This document shows, piece after piece, positions 1 to 8,131 of a DNA stretch of 64,000 bases (its first letter is position 1; every line of letters starts with the position of its first letter). The DNA is from Bradyrhizobium diazoefficiens (GTDB taxonomy: Bacteria > Pseudomonadota > Alphaproteobacteria > Rhizobiales > Xanthobacteraceae): positions 558,001 to 622,000 of the forward strand of contig NZ_CP067041.1 of NCBI RefSeq assembly GCF_016599855.1. The letters are read 5' to 3'. Under the pieces are notes generated by a model, which saw only the letters and a list, made by a program, of their open reading frames with translations, was not told the DNA's origin and did no database searches. The translations under genes and the position numbers were made by a program.

Positions 1-1008
1 AGCGGTAATCGTGTCCTTGGCGCGGTTGTAGTCGGCGGCCGGCACCGTGAAGGTGAGGTCGGTGGTCTTGCCGTCCTCGGAGACATTCTGGACGATCATA
101 TCGACGTTGATATTGGCCTCCGCGAGCGGGCCAAAGATCGACGCCGCCACGCCAGGCTTGTCCTCGATCTGGCGTACCGAGATCTGGGCTTCGTCCTTCG
201 AAAACGCGATGCCGGTGACGACGTGGCTTTCCATGATCTCCTCCTCGCTGCAGATCAGCGTGCCGGGCGGCTGGTTGGCATGCGGGTCGATATCCTCGGG
301 CTTATCGAAGCTCGAACGGACGAAGATCGGCATGTTGTGGACCATGCCTAGTTCCACCGAGCGCACCTGGAGCACTTTAGCGCCCTGGGAGGCCAGTTCC
401 AGCATGTCTTCGAAAGCGATCTTGCCGAGCCTCTTGGCCTTCGGCACGATTCGCGGGTCGGTGGTGTAGACGCCGTCGACGTCGGTATAGATGTCGCAGC
501 GGTCGGCCTTGACGGCGGCCGCGATCGCCACGGCCGAGGTGTCGGAGCCGCCGCGGCCGAGCGTGGTGATGCGGTTGGTCTTGGGATCGATGCCCTGGAA
601 GCCGGCGATGACCGCGACCTCCTTGCGATCCCTGAAGCGGTTGATGATCTCGCTGCCGTCGATGTCCTCGATCCGGGCCGAGGCATGGGCGTCGCTGGTC
701 TTGATCGGGATCTGCCAGCCCTGCCAGGAGCGGGCCTGGATGCCCATGTTCTGGAGCACGATGGCCAGCAGGCCCGAGGTCACTTGTTCGCCGGAGGCGA
801 CGACAGCGTCATACTCGCGTGCGTCATGCATCGGCGAGGCCTCGGTGCACCAGGCCACCAGCTCGTTGGTCTTGCCGGACATCGCCGAGACCACCACGGC
901 CACTTCGTGACCGGCGTCGACCTCACGCTTCACATGGCGTGCGACGTTGCGGATACGTTCGATATTGGCGACGGACGTGCCGCCGAATTTCATCACGAGG
1001 CGGCTCAT
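1..1008 (-). CDS. lysC: Aspartate kinase, C-terminus cut by the window edge
   Basis: Aspartokinase phosphorylates aspartate in the first step of lysine, threonine and methionine synthesis. The 336 visible codons begin MSRLVMKFGGTSVANIERI, the family's KFGGTS nucleotide-binding start, with ATG at 1008. GRGGSDTSA lies in the middle of the catalytic domain. The visible C-terminal part enters the ACT regulatory region (QISVRQIEDKPGVAASIFGP, then NINVDMIVQN), which senses end-product amino acids in this family. Roughly the last 80 residues would lie beyond position 1. The gene is divergent from the PH-domain gene at 1159 across 150 bases. Confidence 0.95.
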   Translation of the reverse strand, partial: MSRLVMKFGGTSVANIERIRNVARHVKREVDAGHEVAVVVSAMSGKTNELVAWCTEASPMHDAREYDAVVASGEQVTSGLLAIVLQNMGIQARSWQGWQIPIKTSDAHASARIEDIDGSEIINRFRDRKEVAVIAGFQGIDPKTNRITTLGRGGSDTSAVAIAAAVKADRCDIYTDVDGVYTTDPRIVPKAKRLGKIAFEDMLELASQGAKVLQVRSVELGMVHNMPIFVRSSFDKPEDIDPHANQPPGTLICSEEEIMESHVVTGIAFSKDEAQISVRQIEDKPGVAASIFGPLAEANINVDMIVQNVSEDGKTTDLTFTVPAADYNRAKDTITA

Positions 1009-1158
1009 GACGACGCGTGCATTCCTTCATAAGGATCAGTATGGTAACCCGCGCCGGACGGACGCCTCGCGGATTCCGACCGCGCGTATACAGAGGGGCG
1101 GGGCCGGGAGCAAGCGGGTTCCTGCGGGGCCAATACGGGCAATGGGTTAATCGAGGTT

Positions 1159-1626
1159 ATGGCGCGCTATATTGACGAAATCCTGCAACCGGGCGAGCGG
1201 GTGCTGTATTCGACCAATGCGCACTGGATCTTCTATTTTCCTGCCATCCTGGCCTGGATCGTGGCGATCGCCCTGTTTGTCCTTTCCCGGCAGACGACCG
1301 CCGAAGGGCTCGTGCTACTTTGCCTGGTCGGTGCCGGCCTGGTCGCTCTAGCGGCCCTGTATTGGACCGTAAGGGCTTGGTTCCATCGTTGGACCACCGA
1401 GACCGACGTCACCAATCTCAGGGTTGTGCACAAGACTGGGTTCATCAAGCGCCGCACCTTCGAGATGGCGCTGGACAAGGTCGAGAGCGTCGACGTCGAT
1501 CAGACGATTCTAGGGCGAATTCTCAATTACGGCGACGTGACCATTCGCGGCGTCGGCGAGGGGATCGAGACGATCAAGACCATCGCCTCGCCGCTGGCGT
1601 TCCGTAGTTCGATCACCACGCGGTAG
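1159..1626 (+). CDS. PH domain-containing membrane protein
   Basis: A 155-residue protein of the bacterial PH-domain (YdbT/bPH_2-like) type. Two hydrophobic segments lie at about residues 24-43 and 53-72 and place it in the inner membrane. After them comes the usual core, with TDVTNLRVVHKTGFIKRRT and then a GDVTIRGVGEG strand pair. The function of these small proteins is not established, so none is proposed. It ends 14 bases before ubiG on the same strand and could be cotranscribed with it, but nothing in the sequence ties it to quinone synthesis. Confidence 0.8.
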   Translation: MARYIDEILQPGERVLYSTNAHWIFYFPAILAWIVAIALFVLSRQTTAEGLVLLCLVGAGLVALAALYWTVRAWFHRWTTETDVTNLRVVHKTGFIKRRTFEMALDKVESVDVDQTILGRILNYGDVTIRGVGEGIETIKTIASPLAFRSSITTR

Positions 1627-1640
1627 GACCGCGCCTAACC

Positions 1641-2408
1641 ATGAGCATGCAGCAAGATACACCCGCAACTGCCCAGCCGGGCTCGACCGTCGACGCCGCC
1701 GAGATCGCGAAATTCTCAAAGCTGTCGGCCGAGTGGTGGGACCCCAAGGGCAAGATGGCACCGCTGCACCGGATCAACCCGTTGCGGCTCGGCTATATCC
1801 GCGACGCCGCCTGCCGCAAGTTCGAGCGCAATGTGCGCAGCCTCAACTGCCTCGGCGGCCTGCGCGTGCTCGACATCGGCTGCGGCGCCGGCCTGCTGTG
1901 CGAGCCGCTGTCGCGCCTCGGCGCGCAGGTCATCGGCGTCGATCCCTCGGCCAGCAACATCGCCGCGGCGAAGCTGCATGCCGACAAGAGCCATCTGTCG
2001 ATCGACTACCGCTGCACCGCGGTGGAGGAGATCGACCCGCGCGAGCGCTTCGATATCGTGCTGGCGATGGAGGTGATCGAGCACGTCGTCGATGTTGGCG
2101 TGTTCCTGAAGCGCTGTGCCTCGATGCTGAAGCCGAACGGGCTGATGGTGGTCTCCACCCTCAACCGCAACTGGAAGAGCTTTGCGCTCGCCATCGTCGG
2201 CGCCGAATACGTCCTGCGCTGGCTGCCGCGCGGCACCCACGAGTGGAACAAGTTCGTCACCCCCGACGAGCTGACCAAACACCTCCTCGACAACCGCCTC
2301 GTCATCACCGAGCAGACCGGCGTCGTCTACAGCCCCTTCGCCGACAAATGGGCCCTCTCGTCGGATATGGACGTGAACTACATGATGGTGGCGGAACGGA
2401 TGGTGTGA
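1641..2408 (+). CDS. ubiG: UbiG: 2-polyprenyl-6-hydroxyphenol methylase / 3-demethylubiquinol 3-O-methyltransferase
   Basis: UbiG carries out both O-methylations of ubiquinone biosynthesis using S-adenosylmethionine. The 255-residue length is normal. The SAM-binding loop VLDIGCGAGLLCEPLSRLGA is near residue 75. The family-typical SAEWWDPKGKMAPLHRINP near residue 30 precedes it, and AMEVIEHV with VVSTLNRNWKSFALAI follow. ATG at 1641 is 14 bases after the preceding stop. The gene fits an aerobic organism that feeds ubiquinol to the quinol oxidase encoded at 51-55 kb. Confidence 0.95.
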   Translation: MSMQQDTPATAQPGSTVDAAEIAKFSKLSAEWWDPKGKMAPLHRINPLRLGYIRDAACRKFERNVRSLNCLGGLRVLDIGCGAGLLCEPLSRLGAQVIGVDPSASNIAAAKLHADKSHLSIDYRCTAVEEIDPRERFDIVLAMEVIEHVVDVGVFLKRCASMLKPNGLMVVSTLNRNWKSFALAIVGAEYVLRWLPRGTHEWNKFVTPDELTKHLLDNRLVITEQTGVVYSPFADKWALSSDMDVNYMMVAERMV

Positions 2409-2509
2409 GGCCGAGTGTAGGGAGACGCCGAACTGCGTCCCCAAACACGGTGTCGTCCCGGGACCCATAGCCACAGGCCTCAATCGTTAGCCAAGGCAGG
2501 CGTCCGAGC

Positions 2510-2791
2510 ATGTACTACGTCTACATTCTCGCCAGCGGTCATCACGGAACACTCTATATCGGGATCACCAACTCGCTCCAAAAGCGGTTGGAGGAGCACC
2601 GGAGCGGCAAGGGCTCGAAATTCGTCAAACGCTATGGGGTGTACCGCCTCGTCTACACCGAAGCCTACGAGCGGGTAGAAGACGCCATTGCCCGTGAAAA
2701 GCAGCTCAAGCGCTGGAAGCGCGACTGGAAGATCGAGCTGATCGAACGCGATAACCTGGAATGGCGCGATCTGAGCGATCTCTTGGGCTGA
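2510..2791 (+). CDS. GIY-YIG nuclease family protein (UPF0213 type)
   Basis: A 93-residue single-domain protein starting MYYVYILASGHHGTLYIGIT. It has the paired YVY/YIG strands, and an arginine (KRLEEH) and a glutamate (YTEAYE) in the places expected for the GIY-YIG catalytic fold. It lacks any DNA-recognition domain. Small stand-alone members are common in proteobacteria; their role is uncertain, with DNA repair often proposed. It is alone between ubiG and a transporter, and is followed by an interspersed palindromic repeat. Confidence 0.85.
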   Translation: MYYVYILASGHHGTLYIGITNSLQKRLEEHRSGKGSKFVKRYGVYRLVYTEAYERVEDAIAREKQLKRWKRDWKIELIERDNLEWRDLSDLLG

Positions 2792-2833
2792 TGCGTTCGC
2801 TCGTTGAGATGGCGAGACCGTGCCACACCCTCG

Positions 2834-2967
2834 CTGTTGTCCCTGCGAACGCAGGGACCCATACCGCGGAATCTATCGGTGGGTAGACAGTGTTAGATGC
2901 GCGGGTTGGCACCTTTCGTCAAACTGCTCCCTGGGGTTATGGGTCCCTGCGTTCGCAGGGACGACAG
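2834..2967. repeat. Interspersed palindromic repeat, family A copy 1
   Basis: A long hairpin-forming element. The left arm has CCCTGCGAACGCAGGGACC and the right arm CCCTGCGTTCGCAGGGACG, each a small palindrome, with about 90 bases between. The inner edges carry CCATACCGCGG and CCTGGGGTTATGGG. Copies with the same layout occur at 24071, 35600 and 37125. Confidence 0.8.
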
Positions 2968-3078
2968 TGTGCTTGTTGCGAGAGCATCGCTCCCATGACG
3001 CCCGTGTGGTTGACCGCGTGGGCGGTAGCTTGCAGGTTGACCGCGATCCTTTCCCTGCATTAGCAACCCCACATCCCC

Positions 3079-3978
3079 ATGCTTACCATCGCCAGCCTCT
3101 GGATTCCCTTCACCGTCATTGCTGCGCTCGGGCAGGTCGCGCGCAATGCGATGCAGCGGTTGCTGACGAAGCCGCTGGGGACCTGGGGCGCGACCAATAT
3201 CCGCTTCTTGTTCGGCTTCCCGTTCTCGCTACTGTTTCTCGGCGTGGTGCTGGTCGCCACCGGCGATCACCTCGGCATGCCGCCGACCGTGTTCTGGCCG
3301 TGGCTGCTGCTGGGCGCACTCAGTCAGATCATCGCCACCGGCCTGATGCTGCTCGCGATGAACGACCGCTCCTTCGTGGTGACGACTGCGTATCTCAAGA
3401 CCGAGGCGATCCAGACCGCGATCTTCGGCTTCGTCTTCCTCGGCGATCACCTGATCTGGCTGAAGGTGCTGGCGATCGTCATCGCGACCGTCGGCGTCGT
3501 CATCACCGCGCTGCGCCTGGGTGGCGACAAGAGCTTTGCCGAGCTGAAGCCGACGATGACCGGCCTCGTTGCGGCGGCTGCCTTCGCGCTCTCGGCGGTC
3601 GGCTTTCGTGGTGCCATCATCAATGTGACCGGCGTATCCTTCGTGACCGCAGCATCGTTCACACTGGTGCTCGGCCTGTTCGTGCAGACGCTGATCTTGA
3701 CGATTTATCTGCTCTGGCGCGCGCCAAAGGTGCTGCAGGGTATCCTCGGGATGTGGCGGCCGTCGATGCTGGCCGGCTTCACCGGAGCCTTCGCCTCGCA
3801 ATTCTGGTTCCTGGCGTTCGCGCTGACGGCCGCCGCCAATGTCCGCACGCTCGCTCTGATCGAGGTGCTGTTCGCACAAGCCGTGGCGTATTACTCGTTC
3901 AAGCAGCCAATCGCGCCGCGCGAGATTATTGGCATCGCGCTGATCGTGGCGGGCGTGGCACTGCTGGTGGGTGTGTAG
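3079..3978 (+). CDS. DMT-superfamily (EamA-like) membrane transporter
   Basis: A 299-residue integral membrane protein with about ten hydrophobic segments and two similar halves, as expected of the EamA drug/metabolite transporter fold. The halves are about residues 5-150 and 155-295. Its substrate cannot be read from the sequence; relatives export amino acids or other metabolites. The start MLTIASLWIPFTVIAALGQV runs directly into the first membrane segment. It stands alone between two palindromic repeats. Confidence 0.8.
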   Translation: MLTIASLWIPFTVIAALGQVARNAMQRLLTKPLGTWGATNIRFLFGFPFSLLFLGVVLVATGDHLGMPPTVFWPWLLLGALSQIIATGLMLLAMNDRSFVVTTAYLKTEAIQTAIFGFVFLGDHLIWLKVLAIVIATVGVVITALRLGGDKSFAELKPTMTGLVAAAAFALSAVGFRGAIINVTGVSFVTAASFTLVLGLFVQTLILTIYLLWRAPKVLQGILGMWRPSMLAGFTGAFASQFWFLAFALTAAANVRTLALIEVLFAQAVAYYSFKQPIAPREIIGIALIVAGVALLVGV

Positions 3979-3986
3979 CCAGTTTG

Positions 3987-4085
3987 CTGTCATTCCGGGC
4001 GATGCGCAGCATCGAACCGGAATCTCGAGGTTCTCAGGTGCGCAATTGCGCACCATAGTTCGCGCTTTGCGCGCCCCGGAACGAC
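3987..4085. repeat. Palindromic repeat, family B copy 1, with nested 16-bp palindrome
   Basis: The arms TGTCATTCCGGGCGATGC and GCGCCCCGGAACGAC bracket the element, and GAATCTCGAGGTTC lies between them. GTGCGCAATTGCGCAC, a perfect 16-bp palindrome, sits inside at 4038-4053. Other family B copies are at 7492, 9515, 17081 and 56972. Confidence 0.75.
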
Positions 4086-4093
4086 TGGTAAGA

Positions 4094-4576
4094 CTAATTC
4101 CGGTCTTCCGGCAGCGTCGGCAGCGGCGAGACCTCAATGCCTTCGTCGATCAGCGATTTTGCCTCGTCGGGCGAGGCCTCGCCGTAGATCGGGCGGTGCT
4201 CCTTGTCGCCGTAATGCATCGCGCGGGCTTCGTTCGCGAAGCGCTCGCCGACATTGTCGGCGTTCTTGACGATGTGGTCGCGCAGCTCTTTCAGCTTGGC
4301 GCGCAGCTCACGTTCCTGCGCCATCATTAGCGAGGTCGATCCGGGCGCAGCAGCCTCGGGCACGGCAGTCGTGGTTGTCGTGGGCTCCGGCGGCGGCGTG
4401 GCGCGGCCCTTCTTGCCGACAACGCGTGGCGCCATGATCGCCTTCTCGACCTTGGCGGAGCCGCAGATCGGACAGGTCACGAGCTTGCGCTTGACCTGTG
4501 AATCATAGGCCGACGAGCTCTGGAACCAGCTCTCGAACGCATGGTCGCGGTCGCAATGGAGCGCGTAGCGGATCAT
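4094..4576 (-). CDS. DUF1178 family protein
   Basis: A 160-residue protein starting MIRYALHCDRDHAFESWFQS. The two N-terminal cysteines, CDRDH near residue 8 and the CPICGS knuckle near residue 38, suggest a small zinc-ribbon-like domain. A low-complexity Pro/Thr linker and a charged C-terminal half follow. The function of DUF1178 is unknown. Its ATG at 4576 overlaps the stop of the upstream nitrilase-like gene by four bases, so translation is probably coupled; that pairing is common in rhizobia. Confidence 0.85.
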   Translation of the reverse strand: MIRYALHCDRDHAFESWFQSSSAYDSQVKRKLVTCPICGSAKVEKAIMAPRVVGKKGRATPPPEPTTTTTAVPEAAAPGSTSLMMAQERELRAKLKELRDHIVKNADNVGERFANEARAMHYGDKEHRPIYGEASPDEAKSLIDEGIEVSPLPTLPEDRN

Positions 4577-5451
4577 GCCGAGCCCCGCACCAAATGCAGA
4601 TGATCCGGCCCGGCCTTGGGATCGGAGACGCCGAAGCGGCGACCGTGCTGGAGCGAGGGGATCGCGCGGCGGGCGGTCTCGACCTTGGCCGGATCGATCT
4701 TCGCCATGATGATGCCGGGCTCGACATCGCCCTCGGCGAGGATCTCGCCCCAGGGATCGATGATCAGCGAGTGACCATACGTCTCGCGCTTGTTCTCGTG
4801 GGTGCCTGCCTGGGCCGCTGCGAAGATGAAGCAGCCGGTCTCGATCGCGCGCGAGCGCAGCAGGATGTGCCAGTGCGCCTCGCCGGTCTTGCGGGTGAAG
4901 GCCGACGGCACCGTAACGAAATGCGCGCCGCTTTCGGCCAGCGCGCGGTAGAGCGCCGGGAAGCGCAAATCGTAGCAGATCGTCAGCCCGATGCGGCCCC
5001 AAGGCAGGTCGGATATCACCGCTGTCTCGCCCGGCTGATAATTGGCGGATTCGCGATAGCTCTCGCCGTCCGGCAGCTCGATGTCGAACATGTGGATCTT
5101 GTCGTAACTCGCGAGCACATTGCCCTCGGGCCCGATCAGGAAGGAGCGGTTGACCGCCTTCTCCGGCGAGAAGCGCAGCGCCAGCGAGCCGACATGGATA
5201 TGGATCTTCAACTCGGCCGCGAGCGCGCGATACGCCTTTAGCGAGGTGTCGTCCTCCTCGCTCTGGAGGTGCTCGAACAGCGCCTTGCGGTTCTGCTGCA
5301 TCATGTTGCTGACTTCAGGCGTCTGCACGTAGTCGGCGCCGTTGGCCGCCGCCTGCCGAATCAGCCTGGTGGCCTGCGCCAGGCTCGGCTCGGGCATCAA
5401 GCCGGTGCGCATCTGCACCATGGCGGCGGTGAAAATTCTGTTGTCGCTCAT
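4573..5451 (-). CDS. Carbon-nitrogen hydrolase (Nit1/nitrilase-like amidase)
   Basis: A 292-residue nitrilase-superfamily enzyme. The catalytic triad is visible: Glu46 in TPEVSNM, Lys118 in SYDKIHMFD and Cys159 in LTICYDLRFPALYRA. The CYDLRFP signature resembles Nit1/NIT2-type omega-amidases, including those that hydrolyse deaminated glutathione, although the exact substrate cannot be read here. It lies in a tight minus-strand operon with glutaredoxin upstream (4-base overlap) and DUF1178 downstream (4-base overlap). Sitting next to glutaredoxin suits a role in glutathione upkeep, which is an inference. Confidence 0.9.
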   Translation of the reverse strand: MSDNRIFTAAMVQMRTGLMPEPSLAQATRLIRQAAANGADYVQTPEVSNMMQQNRKALFEHLQSEEDDTSLKAYRALAAELKIHIHVGSLALRFSPEKAVNRSFLIGPEGNVLASYDKIHMFDIELPDGESYRESANYQPGETAVISDLPWGRIGLTICYDLRFPALYRALAESGAHFVTVPSAFTRKTGEAHWHILLRSRAIETGCFIFAAAQAGTHENKRETYGHSLIIDPWGEILAEGDVEPGIIMAKIDPAKVETARRAIPSLQHGRRFGVSDPKAGPDHLHLVRGSA

Positions 5452-5723
5452 GAGACTGCCTTGACGCCTTCGAGCAGGCCGTCGAGCTTGCCCTGGCGAT
5501 CGAGCGCGTAGAGGTCGTCGCAGCCGCCGATATGGGTTCCACCGATCCAGATCTGCGGGAAGGTCGAGCCCTCGCCGGCGCGGTCATACATCTCGTCGCG
5601 CCAGGACGGGTTCCTGGCGACGTCGAATTCCATGAAGCTCGCCTTCTTGCGGGTCAGAAGCGACCTGGCAGCGGAACAATAGCCGCATCCCGGCCTGGTG
5701 TAGATCTCGACAGCAGCAGTCAT
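5448..5723 (-). CDS. grxC: Glutaredoxin 3
   Basis: A 91-residue dithiol glutaredoxin. It has the CGYC active site at residues 13-16, the cis-proline strand TFPQIWIGGTHIGGCDDL and the GGCDD glutathione-binding turn. The chosen start (ATG at 5723, MTAAVEIYTRPGCGYC) gives the usual length. An upstream in-frame ATG at 5741 would add six residues. It is the first gene of the grxC / nitrilase / DUF1178 operon. Confidence 0.93.
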   Translation of the reverse strand: MTAAVEIYTRPGCGYCSAARSLLTRKKASFMEFDVARNPSWRDEMYDRAGEGSTFPQIWIGGTHIGGCDDLYALDRQGKLDGLLEGVKAVS

Positions 5724-5770
5724 GGCGTCCAGCGCTCTCATTTCGTGAATCCATTGAATTATATGGGAGT

Positions 5771-6568
5771 TTACCGGCTCTCGACAACCCGGGCAAAGAC
5801 CAGCACGTCGACCTGGGCTGCCTTGGCGCGAAGCAGAGCGCGCGCGCAGGCATCCAGCGTCGCACCTGATGTCAGGACGTCATCGACAAGGATGATGCGC
5901 CGGCCCTGCACCTCGGCCTGACGGTCGGCGGATACCTGGAATGCGCCCTGCACATTGGTGGCGCGCTGGGCCCGCGACAGGCCGATCTGCTGCTCGGTGG
6001 CGCGGACCCGGCGCAGCACCTCAGCTTTCACCTTCACCCCGCTCTGCCCTGCGATGATGTGCGCCAGCGCACCAGACTGGTTGTAGCGCCGCCGCCAGGC
6101 CCGGCGCCAATGCAGGGGCACCGGCACCAGCATGTCGGCGCCCGCGAGCAGTTCGCCGCCCGCGCGCGCCATCCAGCGGCCCATGGCGGGCGCCAGATCG
6201 GTTCGGTCCTGGTATTTCAGCGCATGTACCAGCGTGCGCGCGACGTCGTCATAACGCACCGCCGCGCGTGCCCGCTGGTAGGCCGGGGGGCTCGCGATCG
6301 CTTCCATCGACAGCATGTCGGGGCCGGGGTCGTAGACGAAGGGAATGCCGAGCCGCGGGCAGTAGGGCCGTTCGATGAACGACAGCTTCGCCCAGCATGC
6401 CGCGCAAACACCCTGGCCATCGACCGGCTCGCGGCAGGACACGCACAGCGCCGGCAGCGCAATGTCGAGCGCGAGTTTTGCCACGCGCGTCAGCAAGTGG
6501 CGACCGGCCGTCCATACGACATGGAAGGGTGTGGCAATGGAACGGTTGCGGGCGGCGTCGGCATCCAT
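5771..6568 (-). CDS. comF: ComF family protein (phosphoribosyltransferase-like)
   Basis: A 265-residue ComF/GntX-type protein. Its N-terminus has a cysteine cluster likely to bind zinc (CVSCREP, then CAACW, then a third in RPYCPRLG). The C-terminus has the phosphoribosyl-diphosphate binding loop IILVDDVLTSGATLDACA. Family members are linked to DNA uptake or to use of external DNA, but their biochemical role is unsettled. It is divergent from the methyltransferase gene beginning near 6633. Confidence 0.88.
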   Translation of the reverse strand: MDADAARNRSIATPFHVVWTAGRHLLTRVAKLALDIALPALCVSCREPVDGQGVCAACWAKLSFIERPYCPRLGIPFVYDPGPDMLSMEAIASPPAYQRARAAVRYDDVARTLVHALKYQDRTDLAPAMGRWMARAGGELLAGADMLVPVPLHWRRAWRRRYNQSGALAHIIAGQSGVKVKAEVLRRVRATEQQIGLSRAQRATNVQGAFQVSADRQAEVQGRRIILVDDVLTSGATLDACARALLRAKAAQVDVLVFARVVESR

Positions 6569-6632
6569 GGGGAGAGGCTAGCGCCGCATGCACCGGATTG
6601 CCAGAACCGTCGTGATCGGCGTAACCAGCGGC

Positions 6633-7481
6633 ATGGCTCAAAACCCCCAAACACCGCCCGCCTTGTTTGATCGCGCCTTGCTGCATGCCCGGCAGCGGCG
6701 TGCTCAGGCACTAGGTGCGGTGAGCTTCCTGCTCGACCGGGTTGCCGAGGACATGTCCGACCGGCTGGCCGCGGTGATGCGCGAGTTTCATGCGCCGGCC
6801 GATCTGTGGACACCCGGTGAGGGGCTTGCGGCGCTGCGTGCGCGGCTGCCTTCCATCCGGCGGATCGTGCTCGATGCAGCAGGTGCGGAGAAATTGCCCT
6901 TTGCGCCGGAAAGTCTCGATCTCGTGGTCTCCGCGCTGGCGCTGCAATTCGTCAATGACCTTCCGGGCGTGCTCGCACAAATTCGCCGCGCGCTGAAGCC
7001 GGACGGGCTGTTGCTCGCGGCGATGATCGGCGGGGACAGCCTGACCGAGCTGCGGCAGGCCTTTGCGGCAGCGGAAGCCGAATGCGAGGGCGGTGTGTCG
7101 CCGCGCGTAGCACCATTCGCTGACTTGCGCGACATCGGCGCGCTGCTGCAGCGGGCGGGCTTTGCACTGCCGGTCACAGACGTCGATCGCGTCGTGGTGC
7201 GCTATTCCAGCGCATTCGCGCTGATGCAGGATATCAGGCGCATGGGCGCGGCCAATGTGCTGATCGAGCGGCGGCGTACGCCGAGCCGGCGCGCGACGCT
7301 GCTGCGCATGGCCGAAATCTATGCCGAGCGCTTTGCGGATGCCGACGGGCGCATCCGCGCCACCTTCGACATCATCTGGCTCTCCGGCTGGGCGCCGCAT
7401 GCAAGCCAGCAGCAGCCGCTGAAACCGGGTTCGGCGAAAGCGAGCCTGGCGGAGGCGGTGAAGAAGGCGGGGGAGGAGTAA
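6633..7481 (+). CDS. BioC/NDUFAF5-like SAM-dependent methyltransferase
   Basis: A 282-residue class I methyltransferase if translation begins at ATG 6633 (MAQNPQTPPALFDRALLHAR); an upstream in-frame start at 6588 would add 15 residues. The FDRALLHARQRRA start and SLDLVVSALALQFVNDLP resemble the alphaproteobacterial relatives of mitochondrial NDUFAF5 and of BioC. The loop that normally reads DxGxGxG is degenerate here (VLDAAGAEKLPF). That is also seen in NDUFAF5-type proteins, which hydroxylate a complex I arginine. The substrate is therefore left open. Confidence 0.75.
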   Translation: MAQNPQTPPALFDRALLHARQRRAQALGAVSFLLDRVAEDMSDRLAAVMREFHAPADLWTPGEGLAALRARLPSIRRIVLDAAGAEKLPFAPESLDLVVSALALQFVNDLPGVLAQIRRALKPDGLLLAAMIGGDSLTELRQAFAAAEAECEGGVSPRVAPFADLRDIGALLQRAGFALPVTDVDRVVVRYSSAFALMQDIRRMGAANVLIERRRTPSRRATLLRMAEIYAERFADADGRIRATFDIIWLSGWAPHASQQQPLKPGSAKASLAEAVKKAGEE

Positions 7482-7491
7482 GCTAGCACTG

Positions 7492-7573
7492 CTGTCGTTC
7501 CGGGGCGCGCGATAGCGCGAACCCCGAATCTCGAGATTCCGGGTTCGATGCTGCGCATCGCCCCGGAATGACG
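7492..7573. repeat. Palindromic repeat, family B copy 2
   Basis: CTGTCGTTCCGGGGCGCGCG and CGCCCCGGAATGACG form the outer arms, and CCCGAATCTCGAGATTCCGGG the inner hairpin. It lies between convergent genes (methyltransferase and mutT), where it could also act as a bidirectional terminator. Confidence 0.75.
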
Positions 7574-7587
7574 ATGCAAGAGCATCG

Positions 7588-7998
7588 TCACATCAACAAA
7601 TCGATCAAATGTGGGATCAGCGGAATGTCCGCGGGCGGCATCGGATAGTCGCGCAGTTTGTTGGCGCGGACCCAGGCGAGGGTCTGGCCCTCGCGGGGCG
7701 CCACCTGCCCTTCCCAGCGCCGGCAGATATAAAGCGGCATCAACAGGTGAAACGTCTCGTAGCCGTAGCTCGCAAAGGTTAGCGGCGCCAGGCAGGGTTC
7801 GGCAACCGTGATGCCGAGCTCCTCGTGGAGCTCGCGGATCAGGCTCTGCTCCGGCCGTTCGCCGGGTTCACATTTGCCGCCGGGAAATTCCCAGAGGCCG
7901 GCCAGCGTCTTGCCTTCGGGGCGCTGCGCGATCAGCACGCGTCTGTCCGCATCGACGAGTGCGCACGCTACCACCAGTGTCAGTTTGAGATCGGCCAT
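7588..7998 (-). CDS. mutT: Nudix hydrolase, MutT type (8-oxo-dGTP diphosphatase-like)
   Basis: A 136-residue Nudix enzyme. The full Nudix box is present at about residues 41-63, with pattern GX5EX7REXXEEXGI (GKCEPGE, then RELHEELGI). LIAQRPEGKTLAGLWEFPGG ahead of it is typical of MutT/CTP pyrophosphohydrolases, which hydrolyse oxidised nucleotides and limit mutation. The exact nucleotide preference cannot be read from the sequence. Confidence 0.9.
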   Translation of the reverse strand: MADLKLTLVVACALVDADRRVLIAQRPEGKTLAGLWEFPGGKCEPGERPEQSLIRELHEELGITVAEPCLAPLTFASYGYETFHLLMPLYICRRWEGQVAPREGQTLAWVRANKLRDYPMPPADIPLIPHLIDLLM

Positions 7999-8131
7999 AT
8001 GTGATTATCTGAAGATCATCCGTAACGGCTTGTTAACCCCGCTATGGCCGGCGGTTCTACGGTCTCCATAAGTCATATTTAATCGATGGTTCGTAGGGTG
8101 GGAACACTTAAAACCATTCCGGACCTGAGCC

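Noticed and set aside
2834..2967. CRISPR-like array in the palindromic repeats
   Set aside because: The elements are single, scattered inverted repeats without regular spacers or cas genes.
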